A stretch of DNA of 64,000 nucleotides from Acidobacteriota bacterium (GTDB lineage: Bacteria; Acidobacteriota; Terriglobia; Terriglobales; Acidobacteriaceae): assembly GCA_013289685.1 (NCBI GenBank), contig JABCZL010000004.1, forward strand, positions 426,734 to 490,733, in the 5' to 3' direction. Shown in pieces: positions 24,652 through 33,750 of this stretch. The position numbers were made by a program, and so were the translations under genes. Below the pieces are notes generated by a model. The model saw nothing but the letters and a program-made list of their open reading frames with translations. It ran no database searches and had not been told where the DNA came from. How positions within the stretch are numbered: the first letter of the stretch is position 1; each line of letters starts with the position of its first letter.

Positions 24652-24778
24652 GTCATCCCGAACGGAGCCGTTCTTCAGGCGACGTGAGGAATCTCGCGAG
24701 CAGCATCGCAGCGACGCCCCGGTGTTCTGCGCGAGAGATCCTTCCCTCCGCCTGAAAAGCGGCTCCGGTCAGGATGAC
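24652..24778. repeat. GTCATCC-ended palindrome, long-armed member
   Basis: Left arm starts GTCATCCCGAACGGAGCCG; right arm ends CGGCTCCGGTCAGGATGAC. The arms match for about 50 nt with few mismatches. It lies between the divergent-looking MutS-like and ygiD genes, both on the minus strand. Confidence 0.82.
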
Positions 24779-24789
24779 TTCCACTCGCT

Positions 24790-25578
24790 TTATTCTGCCC
24801 CCTTAGCTTCGCCGAACAAAATCATCCGCATCGAAATGCTCCCGAAGTCGAACCCTTCATACGGATACGACACCGCATCCCGTTCATCCGTGCTGCCCAT
24901 GCAGTACAGCAGCGGCAAGTAATGCTCCACCGTGGGATGCGCCGTAGCCAGCAGCGCTTCGCCCCACTTCTCGGGCTGGGCCAGCGATTTCGTGTCATGC
25001 GCCAACACCGCTTGCTTGACCCGGGCATCAAACTCCACCGCCCAGTCGTACGCCCCGTGAGGCTCCTTCCAATCGATGCGTCGCAGGTTGTGCACAATGT
25101 TTCCGCTCCCCAGAATCAACACGCCGCGCTCCCGCAGCTTCTGAATCTCGCGCCCCAGTTCAAGATGCTCTTTGAAACTACGGCGCTCATCAAGACTCAA
25201 TTGAAACGCAGGCACGTCGGCCTTCGGATACATGTGCCGCAACACACTCCACGCGCCATGGTCCAGTCCCCACTCGTCGTCGGGCGCAATCTCAGGCGCC
25301 ATCTCAGGATTGTTCGCGAGTTTTTCCGCCTCGGAGGGCGCGCCCGGCGCAGGATACTGCACTTCATAAAGAGGACGCGGAAAGCCGTAGAAATCGTGGA
25401 TCGTCTTCGGATGCGCCGACGTCATCACATGCGCCCCCGTAGTGACCCAATGGGCCGACACCACGCACACCGCCCTGGGCTTGGGCAACCGCGCGCTCAG
25501 ACCCGGCAGCGTCTCGGTAAACGCATTGTGCTCAATGGCGTTCATCGGCGAACCGTGCCCGACGAACAAAACCGGCAT
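24790..25578 (-). CDS. ygiD: YgiD-like extradiol dioxygenase (DODA family)
   Basis: A 262-residue class III extradiol ring-cleavage dioxygenase related to E. coli YgiD, which opens DOPA at the 4,5 bond. Metal-binding and active residues are in VLFVGHGSPMNAIE (His), VCVVSAHWVT (His), KTIHDFYGFP, WGLDHGAWSVLRHMYP (His) and GSGNIVHNLR (His), in the family order. The native substrate in bacteria is unclear. I chose ATG 25578; a TTG at 25587 has a better-placed GAGAGAGG and may be the true start. A palindromic repeat follows the stop. Confidence 0.88.
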   Translation of the reverse strand: MPVLFVGHGSPMNAIEHNAFTETLPGLSARLPKPRAVCVVSAHWVTTGAHVMTSAHPKTIHDFYGFPRPLYEVQYPAPGAPSEAEKLANNPEMAPEIAPDDEWGLDHGAWSVLRHMYPKADVPAFQLSLDERRSFKEHLELGREIQKLRERGVLILGSGNIVHNLRRIDWKEPHGAYDWAVEFDARVKQAVLAHDTKSLAQPEKWGEALLATAHPTVEHYLPLLYCMGSTDERDAVSYPYEGFDFGSISMRMILFGEAKGAE

Positions 25579-25703
25579 CTTCTCCAACGAAACCTCTCTC
25601 CGCCAACAGACGCCATTCACGCGCCTCGGCCGACACTAACCCTTCTTAACTGTATGATTATCTAGCGGAGAGAAACGATTCGCTGGGAAATCTGCTGCCC
25701 GCT

Positions 25704-26798
25704 CTACTCCAGGTCAGCCTTGTCGGGATTGTAGTAGAAGCGGAAGCGCAGCGCGAGATAAGGTCCCGTGAAATCGCTGGGCAACGGCGGAAATGGATTC
25801 GACGCTGAGATGCCGCCCCACGCCGCACGGTCAAGTGCGATGTCGCCGGAAGGTACGGCCACGGTCATCGCCTGCACATGCCCGTCTTTCATGATGGCGA
25901 ACTCAATCGCCAGTTTCCCTTTCTTTCCCATCCTCACGGATTCGGGGATCTCGCGTTCCCAGTTCTCCTGCACCACTTGCAGAATGCGCTTCAGATACGG
26001 GGCGAAATCTACACCCTGGGTGTCGCTAAGGACTTCTAGGCCACCCATCTGCCGGCCGTGGGCTCCGGTCCCCAGGCCGAAATCCCCTCCCTGCCCTCCG
26101 CCGATACGGTTGGCCGCCGCCCCCTCCGCCGCCTGCTGAATCACCTGTCCTGGCGTCATCCCCCCGCCATACTTGGCGAAAGCGTTGTTGGGACGAGCCG
26201 GCGCCTGCAACTGCGCCGTCTGATCGGTCTGGAACTGCGGACGCGGCGACTGCTGCTGTGCCGGTTGCTGCGCTGGTGGCCGGTTCTCCGCCGTGGCTTG
26301 CGGCGACTGTTGTGGTGCCCGCGGACCCCTCAGCCCGGGCGCGCCCGGAGGCGGCGTCGCCAGAATCTTATGCAATTCTTTGGGATCAAGCTCAGGGTGC
26401 CGCGAAGTCGCGATGCGATCTTTATCCGACGCAATGTTGGTGTTGGGTTTGTGCGTTAATTTTTGTGCATCCGGCGGGAGCGTCAGAAACGTGAGGTTCT
26501 TGTCTTTGGTCGCGTCCACTGGCACGACCACCCCGTGGTGCCAAACATTCTTTTGTATCCATGGCAAGTACACCAGAACCATGAACACCATCAAGTGGAC
26601 GATAATCGAGATCCACGCCGCTTCCCGCTTGCGAGATCTCTGCAGGTCGTCCTGCAACTGAATCAGCAGGTGCGGCACGCGCGCATCCAGATCGCGGTAC
26701 GCGGTTTCCCAGTCCTCGGTATCGTAGAGCCCCAGCTGTTCCGGTTGCGGCTTCTCGGGAGCCACCGGATCCTGGAATGGAATTTGCGTGATCGGCAT
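25704..26798 (-). CDS. TonB C-terminal domain energy transducer
   Basis: A 364-residue cell-envelope protein. A cytoplasmic N-terminus (about 60 residues) precedes one membrane helix (WISIIVHLMVFMVLVYLPW, about 62-80). A long Pro/Gln/Ala-rich periplasmic span (about 110-260) leads to a TonB C-terminal fold: YLKRILQVVQENWEREIPES (in part), KGKLAIEFAIMKDGHV, and PLPSDFTGPYLALRFRFYYN (in part). TonB proteins pass inner-membrane proton energy to outer-membrane receptors. The long cytoplasmic start is unlike E. coli TonB but common in this phylum. No exbB/exbD is adjacent. The spacer is much richer in Gln and Pro than neighbouring genes. Confidence 0.83.
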   Translation of the reverse strand: MPITQIPFQDPVAPEKPQPEQLGLYDTEDWETAYRDLDARVPHLLIQLQDDLQRSRKREAAWISIIVHLMVFMVLVYLPWIQKNVWHHGVVVPVDATKDKNLTFLTLPPDAQKLTHKPNTNIASDKDRIATSRHPELDPKELHKILATPPPGAPGLRGPRAPQQSPQATAENRPPAQQPAQQQSPRPQFQTDQTAQLQAPARPNNAFAKYGGGMTPGQVIQQAAEGAAANRIGGGQGGDFGLGTGAHGRQMGGLEVLSDTQGVDFAPYLKRILQVVQENWEREIPESVRMGKKGKLAIEFAIMKDGHVQAMTVAVPSGDIALDRAAWGGISASNPFPPLPSDFTGPYLALRFRFYYNPDKADLE

Positions 26799-27179
26799 GC
26801 GCTGGGCTGAACTAAGAGTCTCTAAAACAAGAACGTCTGAAACGAGAACGTCTGCAACCTGAAACGTTTAGCTTTAAAACTCAGTTGCATCCGGCTTCTC
26901 GTTAGAGACCGAATACACCCTCAGCGTTGCATCCGACCTTCTAGGAAGTCACGCAGCGCGCGGTGCTTTACAACCAAGTTACTTCTATTTTCGCATCTTT
27001 CCCGCGATTCTGCTAAGCAACAAATGCGCCGCGACTTAGGTGTGTAAACATATGTAAACGCAGCGCGCAGCTCTGAGTTGGCCGAATGAGATGAGTGTGG
27101 GGACAGCTGGAAGAGATTATGTGGGGACGGCCGCCCTCGGCCGCCCGCCGGGCGCAGCCGGGCGAGTCGCCACCCCGGA
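26799..27179. other. Gene-free gap between TonB and Gfo genes
   Basis: No supported gene. It is more AT-rich than average. It contains two copies of GA(A/G)CGTCTG(A/C)AAC near 26830-26862, an ACATATGT-centred sequence at 27043-27060, and GTGGGGACAGC / GTGGGGACGGCCGCCCTCGG palindromes at 27095-27150 of the family seen at 16051-16127. Confidence 0.6.
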
Positions 27180-28232
27180 TCAATCCTTCGCCGTCGCGAT
27201 GCCGGCCAAGTCCACCTTCTTCCCGTGCTCGCGAATGGCCGCCACAATCTCCAGCGCCAGCGCAAGGGAGCGCCGCCCGTCTTCGAGCGGCACATCCGGC
27301 GCCGATCGCTCCCGCACCGCGCGCAGAAACGATTTCAGCTCCGCATGCAGCGGCTCTTCGGAGGCCACCGGAGGCTTCGTCACCCCAATCTGGGGATTCA
27401 CCGACGGCGTACCCGACCCCGCATCGTGCCCCACGGTGAAGACCAGCACTTCCTGCCGCCCATAATCGAGCGAAACGTATTGCCGCGGCTGAAAGAAACG
27501 CAGCTTGCGCACCCGCTCGGTCGAAACGCGGCTGGCCGTGAAGTTCGCAATGCACCCCGATTCCAACTCCAGCCGCACATTCGCGATGTCCACTTTCCCC
27601 GACAAAATCGGCAGCCCCACCGCGCGCACTTCCTTGACCGGAGATTTCGCAAACGCCAGCACGATGTCGAGATCGTGGATCATCAGATCGAGCACTACAT
27701 CCACATCGAGTGAGCGCGGAGTGAACACGCTGAGCCGGTGCACCTCGAAAAACATGGGCTGGGTCAGCAGCGGAACCGTGGCCCGCACCGCCGGATTGAA
27801 GCGCTCCAGATGCCCGACCTGCGCGATCCGCTTGTGCTTGGCCGCGAGCGCGACCAACTCCTCGGCCTCGGCTAGCGAGGCCGCTAGCGGCTTTTCGATC
27901 AGCACATCCACTCCGGCCCGCATCAATTCGCCGGCCACGTTCAGGTGCTGTACCGTGGGCGCCGCCACCGAAGCGGCTTGCAACTCGCTATGCGTGGTCA
28001 ACATCTGGTGCACCGACCCGAACGCCTTGCACCCGAACTCGCGCGCCACCGCGTCCGCACGGCCGGTGTCCGGATCGACCACGCCCAGCAACCGCACCGC
28101 AGCGCCTTGCTGTTCCAATTCCTTGTAGACTCGGGCATGATTGCGTCCAAAGACGCCCACGCCCACCACGGCGACGGTAATCGGATTTTGCGATGGCAGG
28201 AGAAATTCTCGATGGCCGGTAGCCGGAACCAA
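27180..28232 (-). CDS. Gfo/Idh/MocA family oxidoreductase
   Basis: An NAD(P)-dependent oxidoreductase of about 350 residues. The Rossmann loop is VAVVGVGVFGRNHARVY; the family Lys-Pro motif is in VDVLIEKPLAASLAEAEELV (in part); HLERFNPAV and VLDLMIHDLDI follow, the latter resembling dehydrogenases of UDP-sugar or lipid-A-linked pathways. The substrate is not certain; in many Acidobacteriota such a gene accompanies lpx genes, and lpxI is nearby. The start is unclear: TTG 28232 gives a short N-terminus but sits directly against a TACAAT hexamer, while the frame is open to 28445 through a degenerate repeat, which I consider non-coding. Confidence 0.85.
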   Translation of the reverse strand: MVPATGHREFLLPSQNPITVAVVGVGVFGRNHARVYKELEQQGAAVRLLGVVDPDTGRADAVAREFGCKAFGSVHQMLTTHSELQAASVAAPTVQHLNVAGELMRAGVDVLIEKPLAASLAEAEELVALAAKHKRIAQVGHLERFNPAVRATVPLLTQPMFFEVHRLSVFTPRSLDVDVVLDLMIHDLDIVLAFAKSPVKEVRAVGLPILSGKVDIANVRLELESGCIANFTASRVSTERVRKLRFFQPRQYVSLDYGRQEVLVFTVGHDAGSGTPSVNPQIGVTKPPVASEEPLHAELKSFLRAVRERSAPDVPLEDGRRSLALALEIVAAIREHGKKVDLAGIATAKD

Positions 28233-28319
28233 ATTGTAAACGGAAACCCCGGAAAGGGCATCAGGATAGCGGAAGCGTGCCCACCCGAGGGTGCCACGAG
28301 TTTCTCGCCGTGGTCCCTC

Positions 28320-28498
28320 CGGATTTGATTCGCTGTGGTTGCCCCGCCGTGCTTGATTCGCCGAAATTGATTCGCCGCGCTTGCTCCACTTGGCTTGCTT
28401 CGCCGAGGTTGGATCGGCCGTAGCTCGCCGTGCTCGCCTCGCCATGCGTGCTTCGGCATGCGTGCTTGCCGTGCTCGCTTCGCCATGAGTGCTCGGCT
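28320..28498. repeat. Degenerate ~14-bp tandem repeat array
   Basis: Roughly ten units related to CCGTGCTTG(A/C)TTCG, with CG and CTTG/CTCG phrases recurring; it extends from the 5' side of the Gfo gene to the two-hairpin repeat. Confidence 0.6.
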
Positions 28499-28565
28499 GT
28501 GGAAGAGCGGCCCTTCAGGGCCGCGTAAGACGCGTCGAATCCACTCGGGCTTTAGCCCCTGAGGT
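28499..28565 (+). repeat. Two-hairpin dispersed repeat, copy 5
   Basis: GTGGAAGAGCGGCCCTTCAG with perfect stem GCGGCCC TTCA GGGCCGC-like, spacer, GGGCTTTAGCCCCTGAGG. This copy looks closest to a family consensus. Confidence 0.88.
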
Positions 28566-28761
28566 CCGCAACTCGATCTCTGACAAGATGGTCGATTGAC
28601 TCCAGCCGCGAAGCGGCGCAAAAATGCAGCCCACAGCGGAAGCTGTGGGTTGCACGACGAAGTTGAGCGAGCCCCGCAAGGGCGAAAGAAACGAACACCG
28701 TTTCCCGCCGCGAAACGCTCAAGCGGCCAGTTTCATCAACCAGAAAGGACCGACTCTCCCC

Positions 28762-29091
28762 ATGAGAACGATAGCGCTGCTCACCATCTCCAACATCTTC
28801 ATGACCTTCGCCTGGTACGGACACCTGAAGTACCGCGAAGTTCCGCTCTACAAAGTGATCGTCGTAAGCTGGATGATCGCCTTCTTCGAATACTGTTTTC
28901 AAGTCCCGGCCAACCGCATCGGCTCCTACGAGTTCACCGCAGCCCAGCTCAAGACGATCCAGGAAGTCATCACCCTCACCGTCTTCGCCGCCTTCTCGGT
29001 CCTGTATCTGAAGCAGCCCCTGCGCTGGAATTATCTAGCCGGCTTCGCCCTGATCGTCGCGGCGGTCGCGGTGATCTTCAAAAAATGGTGA
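28762..29091 (+). CDS. DUF486 / DMT-like small membrane protein
   Basis: A 109-residue protein of the DUF486 family, a four-helix member of the drug/metabolite transporter clan. Hydrophobic helices are at about residues 2-20, 31-48, 67-83 and 88-106. Family motifs SNIFMTFAWYGHLKY, EYCFQVPANRIGS and FAAFSVLYLKQPLRWNYLAGF (in part) are all present. Transport function is not known. ATG 28762 opens the first helix; a longer frame to 28624 would translate palindromic repeat. No cotranscribed gene. Confidence 0.88.
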   Translation: MRTIALLTISNIFMTFAWYGHLKYREVPLYKVIVVSWMIAFFEYCFQVPANRIGSYEFTAAQLKTIQEVITLTVFAAFSVLYLKQPLRWNYLAGFALIVAAVAVIFKKW

Positions 29092-29406
29092 TGCAAGGAT
29101 CTATCTGGCGCGGACCTGCCCTGAGCGAAGTCGAAGGGCCCAGCCCGCGAAGGCCTGGAGGAGGAACACGATCGAGAGGTTGAGGGAAAGCCACAAACGG
29201 GTGCACCGCCGTGGAAGAGCGGCCCTTCAGGGCCGCGTCAGCGATGGAATCAGCGTGCCTTCAGCCCCTGCGGCCCTTTCCTGGTCAGGATCGTTTATGA
29301 AGCATGACCGCATGAGCACGACACCGCCCGATCGAAATCTGTCTCGAAGGGACCCTTGAAAGTAGCCCGGCGTTTCAACGCCGGGTGCTCTGGCAAACAA
29401 GAACCG
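29092..29406. other. Repeat-filled gap
   Basis: No gene. It holds a CCCTGAGCGAAGTCGAAGGG phrase at about 29118-29139 (also in mutS2 at 56461-56484, inverted), two-hairpin copy 6 (29211-29272), and a perfect hairpin CCCGGCGTT TC AACGCCGGG at about 29365-29385. Confidence 0.7.
29211..29272 (+). repeat. Two-hairpin dispersed repeat, copy 6
   Basis: GTGGAAGAGCGGCCCTTCAG, stem as in copy 5; the second stem (CCTTCAGCCCCTG) is worn. Confidence 0.82.
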
Positions 29407-29896
29407 TCACGCGGCCCGCGCCTTCTTCAAAATCGCAATCTGCCCGGCATGATAAAGCTCATGCTGCGCAACCCCATGCAGCATGTGATAGAAATCGTAC
29501 CGTTTCCCCGGAACACGGTCCCCGAGCTGTGAATCGGGAAGCGCAGCCACGGTCTTGACGAGCCGATCGTGCGTGAGTTTCGTCGCCAAAACAGCCTTGC
29601 GCCACGCGGCCTCCGTCGGCTTACGCACCGGTGGAAAAATTCGCCAACCCAGTCGGCTGCCATTTCTTCCCATCGAGTCTGCGCAAAGCCGCATCGTCCC
29701 ACACCGCAACGTGCAACACCAACTCCCAGATGCTGTGAACGTCAGTCAACGGTCTCGCCGAGGCCGTAGCGGCGTCCACATCTTCCAGCAGTTCGAGCAA
29801 CGCCGGCCCATGCCACGCGCTGCCGTCAAAAGCGCGGCGAAGCTGATCGGCAATGCGGCTGGCTTCGGACGCCGCTCCGGCTTCTCTCGTTCTCAT
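29407..29896 (-). pseudogene. DinB family protein split by a +1 frameshift
   Basis: Two overlapping frames encode the two halves of one DinB protein. The 5' half (from ATG 29896) has the HSIWELVLHVAVWDDAALRRLDG helix motif (in part); the 3' half has PTEAAWRKAVL and YHMLHGVAQHELYHAGQIAIL (in part), whose His residues complete the metal site. The break lies at an A5 run on the plus strand (29635-29639). Removing one base joins ANF to PPVRKPTEAAW and yields a continuous 162-codon gene of normal length. Either an assembly error or recent inactivation. The start overlaps the lpxI stop by 4 bp, so it was cotranslated with lpxI. Confidence 0.85.
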
Positions 29897-30756
29897 GAAG
29901 CCCTACCCTCCGCGACCACCGCAATCCCCGCCGCGTCCGCCGCGTCAATAATCTTCTGCCCATCCAGCAGCAAACATTTTCCCGCATCCAACGCCAGACA
30001 ACTCGCTCCCGCCGCTCGCATCACTTCGATCGTCTTCACGCCGACGACAGGCACATCGAACCGCATATCCTGATTCGGCTTGGCGATCTTCACCACCGTG
30101 AGAGCGCGGCTGAGAGTCGAGGCGCCGCCATCGCCATCCAACGACCGCATAATCTGCCCCGCACGCTCGATGGTGGCGTCAGTACCCTCCATGGCCTCGA
30201 CCGCGACGCAAGCGGATTCCGCAATCACCACCGTCTGCCCAATGTCATGCGCGGCGAGTTGCCGGGCCACCACGCGTCCATACTCAATATTCTTGCGCTC
30301 CTGTTCAGTCGGCTCGCGGTTGGTTAGCACTCCGGCCTTGACTAGCAGCGGTTCCAGCAGCCAGGTGGATTTTTCCAGCGTGATGCCTTCAGCGGCCAGC
30401 ACCTTCGCCACCGCGCCCAACAGTGAGTCCGTATTCCGCGTCGTGAGCGACAGCAAAAGTTTCGCCAGCCGCCAGTCCGGCCGAATGCTGGAAAAAATCT
30501 GCTTATGCCGCACCTGCCCCGCCATGATGGCGAGCCGCACCCCTTCCCGCTGAAACGTCTCAATCAGCTTCGACAGCTCCCCCAGCGAAAGCCAGTGCAC
30601 CGCCGCCGCGCCGTGCGATTCAATGTCCGGGAACGCTTCTTCCCGAATCGCCGCCACGACAACTTCATACCCCTGCGCCCGCGCAGCGTCGAGCACGAGA
30701 AAGGGAAACTTGCCATTCCCTGCGATGAGCCCTAGTTTTTCGTTCTGAACGGGCAT
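29893..30756 (-). CDS. lpxI: UDP-2,3-diacylglucosamine diphosphatase LpxI
   Basis: A 287-residue enzyme of the LpxI (formerly DUF1009) family, which hydrolyses UDP-2,3-diacylglucosamine to lipid X and UMP and replaces LpxH in many bacteria. Marks: GLIAGNGKFPFLVLDAARAQG (in part), the MAGQVRHKQIF motif (about 79-89), DSLLGAVAKVLAAEGI, and the C-terminal EGTDATIERAG and MRFDVPVVGVKTIE blocks, including the catalytic-domain Asp. lpxA and fabZ lie 2-4 kb away. Start ATG 30756 gives the standard N-terminus. Confidence 0.93.
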   Translation of the reverse strand: MPVQNEKLGLIAGNGKFPFLVLDAARAQGYEVVVAAIREEAFPDIESHGAAAVHWLSLGELSKLIETFQREGVRLAIMAGQVRHKQIFSSIRPDWRLAKLLLSLTTRNTDSLLGAVAKVLAAEGITLEKSTWLLEPLLVKAGVLTNREPTEQERKNIEYGRVVARQLAAHDIGQTVVIAESACVAVEAMEGTDATIERAGQIMRSLDGDGGASTLSRALTVVKIAKPNQDMRFDVPVVGVKTIEVMRAAGASCLALDAGKCLLLDGQKIIDAADAAGIAVVAEGRAS

Positions 30757-30825
30757 GAAATAGGTGTTATCTGCACCGACGTCGAGTCAGTCTAGCACTT
30801 AGCATCAAAAACAATCCCCGGCTAC

Positions 30826-30881
30826 AATGTCTGATACTCAATGTCTGATAATTAATGTCTGATATTTAATGTCTGTTATTT
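30826..30881. repeat. Four 14-bp tandem repeats upstream of pepF
   Basis: Units AATGTCTGAT(A/T)(C/A/T)T(C/T), begun by a TACAAT hexamer (30823-30828) that may be the pepF -10. Each unit carries an ATG. Confidence 0.8.
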
Positions 30882-30952
30882 CCGATCCCATGCTTCTAAT
30901 TCCGCTTCTCTTTCATCTCGCAGCCCGTCTAAGTTCCGAAGGAGCCCTGCCC

Positions 30953-32866
30953 ATGCACGTTGATCTTGCCACCGTCCTGCGCCACCTCTCTGGCGCGCTC
31001 GTCCTGCTCGCTGTCTCAACCCTGCTCTCGCAAGCCCAGGAGCACGATCGTAGCAAAGTGCAGGAGAAGGACAAATGGGACCTGACCGCCATCTATCCCT
31101 CCGACCAGGCGTGGCGCGCGGCGAAGGAAAAGCTGGCGTCCGACTTGCCCAAGATGCGGCAATTTCAAGGCACCTTATCATCCTCCGCATCCCGCTTGGC
31201 CGACGCCATGGAGACGCAGAGCAACCTCAACAAAGAGCTCTCTCGCCTGTTCACCTACGCCGGCCTGATTTCCGACCAGGACACCCGGGTCAGCACCTAT
31301 CAGGCTATGCAGCAGGAAATGATTCAGCTCGGGTCCGCTCTCGGCACTGAAACCGCCTTCATCGAACCCGAGATCCTCAAAATGGATAACGCGACCATCG
31401 AGCGCTTTCTAACCCAAGAGCCGCGGCTTCACGTCTTCCGCCATGACCTCGAAGATATCGCGCGCCGCCGCGCTCACACCCTCAGCAACGCAGAGGAGAA
31501 ACTCCTGGCCGCGTCTGGCGTCATGGCCAGCGGACCATCCAGCGTCTATGGAATCTTTGCCGATGCCGATTTTCCCTATCCCTCCGTTACCCTGAGCGAC
31601 GGCAAGACGGTGAAGCTCGATAAAGCCGCCTTTTCTCTCTACCGCGCTTCGCCCAACCGCGAAGACCGCCAGAAAGTCATGGAAGCTTTTTTCACGGCGC
31701 TGGGAAAATATCGCGGCACCTTCGGCTCCATGATGAATTCCAATGTGCAGACTTCCGTCTTCTACGCGCAGGCGCGCAATTACGACAACGATCTGCACGC
31801 TACCCTCGACCAGCCCAACATTCCAGTTTCGGTGTATTCAAAGTTAGTGGACGGAGTCAATCACAATCTGCCCACGTTCCAGCGCTACCTGAAACTCCGC
31901 AAACGAATGATGGGTCTTCCCGATCTCCATTATTACGATCTGTACGCTCCGCTCGTCTCTTCGGTCGACACAACTTACTCCGTGGACGTCGCCGAAAAAA
32001 ACATCCTGGCAGCTCTTGCCCCACTCGGCCCCGAATATGCCGCGGGAGCCAAGCGCGCCTTCACCGAACGCTGGATCGACATGTACCCCACCGAAGGCAA
32101 GACCTCCGGCGCGTACTCCAATGGCTCAGCCTACGACGTTCATCCCTACATGCTGCTCAACTACAACGGGAAGTATGACGACATGAGCACGCTGGCCCAC
32201 GAACTTGGCCACACCATGCACAGCTACTTCTCCAATAAAACGCAGCTCTATCCCTTGTCTTCCTATCCGATTTTTGTTGCCGAGGTCGCTTCCACCTTCA
32301 ACGAGGCGCTGCTCATCGATTACATGCTCAAGCAGATCAAAGATGACGCCACTCGCCTTTCCCTGCTGGGCAACTATCTGGAGGGCATCAAGGGAACCGT
32401 ATTCCGGCAGGCGCAGTTTGCAGAATTTGAACTCCGCATGCACGAAATGGTCGAAAAAGGCGAGCCCCTTACCGGCGACTCTCTTTCAAAACTCTACGGC
32501 GAGATCGTCAAGAAGTACTACGGCCACGATCAGGGCGTGTGCATCGTCGACGACTACATCGCCCACGAGTGGGCCTACATTCCCCATTTCTACAACTCGT
32601 TTTATGTCTTCCAGTATGCGACCTCATTCACCGCTTCGTCCGCGCTGTCGGAGAAGGTGCTCGCCGGCGAGTCCGGAGCCACCGAGCACTACCTGAAATT
32701 CATTTCCGCCGGCAAGTCGAAATATCCCATCGACCTGCTGAAAGACGCCGGCGTCGACATGACCACCGACGAACCGCTGGAGCTTACGGTCAAAAAGATG
32801 AACCGCGTAATGGATGAGATGGAGAAACTGCTGGACAAGAAAGGGACGGTACCGACAGGGAATTAG
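30953..32866 (+). CDS. Oligoendopeptidase F family M3 peptidase, exported
   Basis: A 637-residue M3B zinc peptidase of the PepF family. Residues 1-23 are a signal peptide (ALVLLAVSTLLSQA), unusual for PepF, so it acts outside the cytoplasm. KWDLTAIYPSD starts the peptidase. The catalytic motif LAHELGHTMHSYF is at about 415-427, with a second Glu in AEVASTFNEALLI. ATG 30953 has AAGGAG 8 nt upstream; an earlier ATG at 30869 lies within the 14-bp repeat. Family cleaves peptides of 6-20 residues. It is divergent from lpxI and converges on lpxA. Confidence 0.92.
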   Translation: MHVDLATVLRHLSGALVLLAVSTLLSQAQEHDRSKVQEKDKWDLTAIYPSDQAWRAAKEKLASDLPKMRQFQGTLSSSASRLADAMETQSNLNKELSRLFTYAGLISDQDTRVSTYQAMQQEMIQLGSALGTETAFIEPEILKMDNATIERFLTQEPRLHVFRHDLEDIARRRAHTLSNAEEKLLAASGVMASGPSSVYGIFADADFPYPSVTLSDGKTVKLDKAAFSLYRASPNREDRQKVMEAFFTALGKYRGTFGSMMNSNVQTSVFYAQARNYDNDLHATLDQPNIPVSVYSKLVDGVNHNLPTFQRYLKLRKRMMGLPDLHYYDLYAPLVSSVDTTYSVDVAEKNILAALAPLGPEYAAGAKRAFTERWIDMYPTEGKTSGAYSNGSAYDVHPYMLLNYNGKYDDMSTLAHELGHTMHSYFSNKTQLYPLSSYPIFVAEVASTFNEALLIDYMLKQIKDDATRLSLLGNYLEGIKGTVFRQAQFAEFELRMHEMVEKGEPLTGDSLSKLYGEIVKKYYGHDQGVCIVDDYIAHEWAYIPHFYNSFYVFQYATSFTASSALSEKVLAGESGATEHYLKFISAGKSKYPIDLLKDAGVDMTTDEPLELTVKKMNRVMDEMEKLLDKKGTVPTGN

Positions 32867-32929
32867 TCGCTCACCGAAACCCTGCGGATTGATTGAGCTA
32901 GTAGCTAGGAGCTATTAGCTAGTGGCTGA

Positions 32930-33706
32930 TCACTTAATAATCCCTCGCTCCGACTCCTCGATAAACCGGATCAGCATATCCACATCCTCGCCGCGGTCCG
33001 CTTCGAACTTCAGCTTTTCGAGAGCCTGCGACGTATTCATCTTCGACGCCAGCAAAATCTTGTAAGCGTGATGAATCTTCGCAATCCGCTCTTTCGAAAA
33101 CCCACGCCGCTCCAGCCCCACTTTATTCATCCCGTATGCGTGCGTGTCGCGCGCCGCTGAGGTCATGGAGTACGGCAGAACATCCTGCGTAATGACGGTT
33201 CCACCTCCGATATAGGAGTGTGCGCCGATGCGCACGAACTGATGCACCGGGCATAACGCTCCCACCACCGCCCATTCTTCCACCGTCACATGCCCGCCCA
33301 GCGTCGCGCCATTCACCAGCATGGCGTGATCCTCGATCACGCAGTCGTGCCCGATATGCGTGTACGCCATGATCAGCAGGTGGCTTCCGACTTTCGTCAG
33401 GCCTCCACCCTTCACCGTGCCGCGGTTAATGGTCACGAATTCGCGGATCTCGTTGTGATCGCCGATTTCCAGACGCGTCGGCTCGCCTTTGTAAGTGATA
33501 TCCTGCGGCGCCATGCCGATCGCACAGAAAGAAAAAAAGGTGTTGTTGGCGCCGATTTTCGTCGGCCCCTCGATCGTCACATGCGACGCCAGACGGCAAT
33601 TTTCGCCGAGTGAGACGTCGGCGCCAATCACGCAGTACGGCCCGATGGTGGACGAAGCCGCAACCTTTGCGCGCGCATCGATCAGGGCCGTGGGATGAAT
33701 GTTCAT
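32930..33706 (-). CDS. lpxA: UDP-N-acetylglucosamine acyltransferase
   Basis: A 258-residue left-handed beta-helix acyltransferase for the first lipid A step, moving a 3-hydroxyacyl chain from ACP to UDP-GlcNAc. Hexapeptide repeats begin at IHPTALIDARAKV; the catalytic His lies in THIGHDCVIEDHAMLVNGATLGGH (in part, about 120-135), and HAYGMNKVGLERRGFSKE (in part) is the helical C-terminal domain. ATG 33706 matches the E. coli N-terminus; the longer frame to 33853 is upstream sequence. It follows fabZ by about 100 bp on the same strand, a classic pairing. Confidence 0.95.
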   Translation of the reverse strand: MNIHPTALIDARAKVAASSTIGPYCVIGADVSLGENCRLASHVTIEGPTKIGANNTFFSFCAIGMAPQDITYKGEPTRLEIGDHNEIREFVTINRGTVKGGGLTKVGSHLLIMAYTHIGHDCVIEDHAMLVNGATLGGHVTVEEWAVVGALCPVHQFVRIGAHSYIGGGTVITQDVLPYSMTSAARDTHAYGMNKVGLERRGFSKERIAKIHHAYKILLASKMNTSQALEKLKFEADRGEDVDMLIRFIEESERGIIK

Positions 33707-33750
33707 GAACGAAAAGCAAGCCACGAAGTAACGAAAAAGAGATTGTGTGG

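Larger units (their letters stand above)
28233..28761. other. Gap with degenerate tandem repeats and several palindromes
   Basis: No gene. About 28320-28498 is a degenerate array (period near 14) of units like CCGTGCTTGATTCG and CCGTGCTCGCTTCG. It is followed by two-hairpin copy 5 (28499-28565) and by further hairpins: CAGCCGCGAAGCGGCG near 28601 and AGCCCACAGC / GCTGTGGGTT at about 28626-28650. Confidence 0.7.

Noticed and set aside
28233..28445. N-terminal extension of the Gfo/Idh/MocA protein
   Set aside because: It is translated degenerate repeat DNA (Arg/Ala/Ser-rich); family homology begins only at the Rossmann strand.
28330..28498. CRISPR-like array
   Set aside because: Units are about 14 bp, degenerate and contiguous, without spacers or cas genes.
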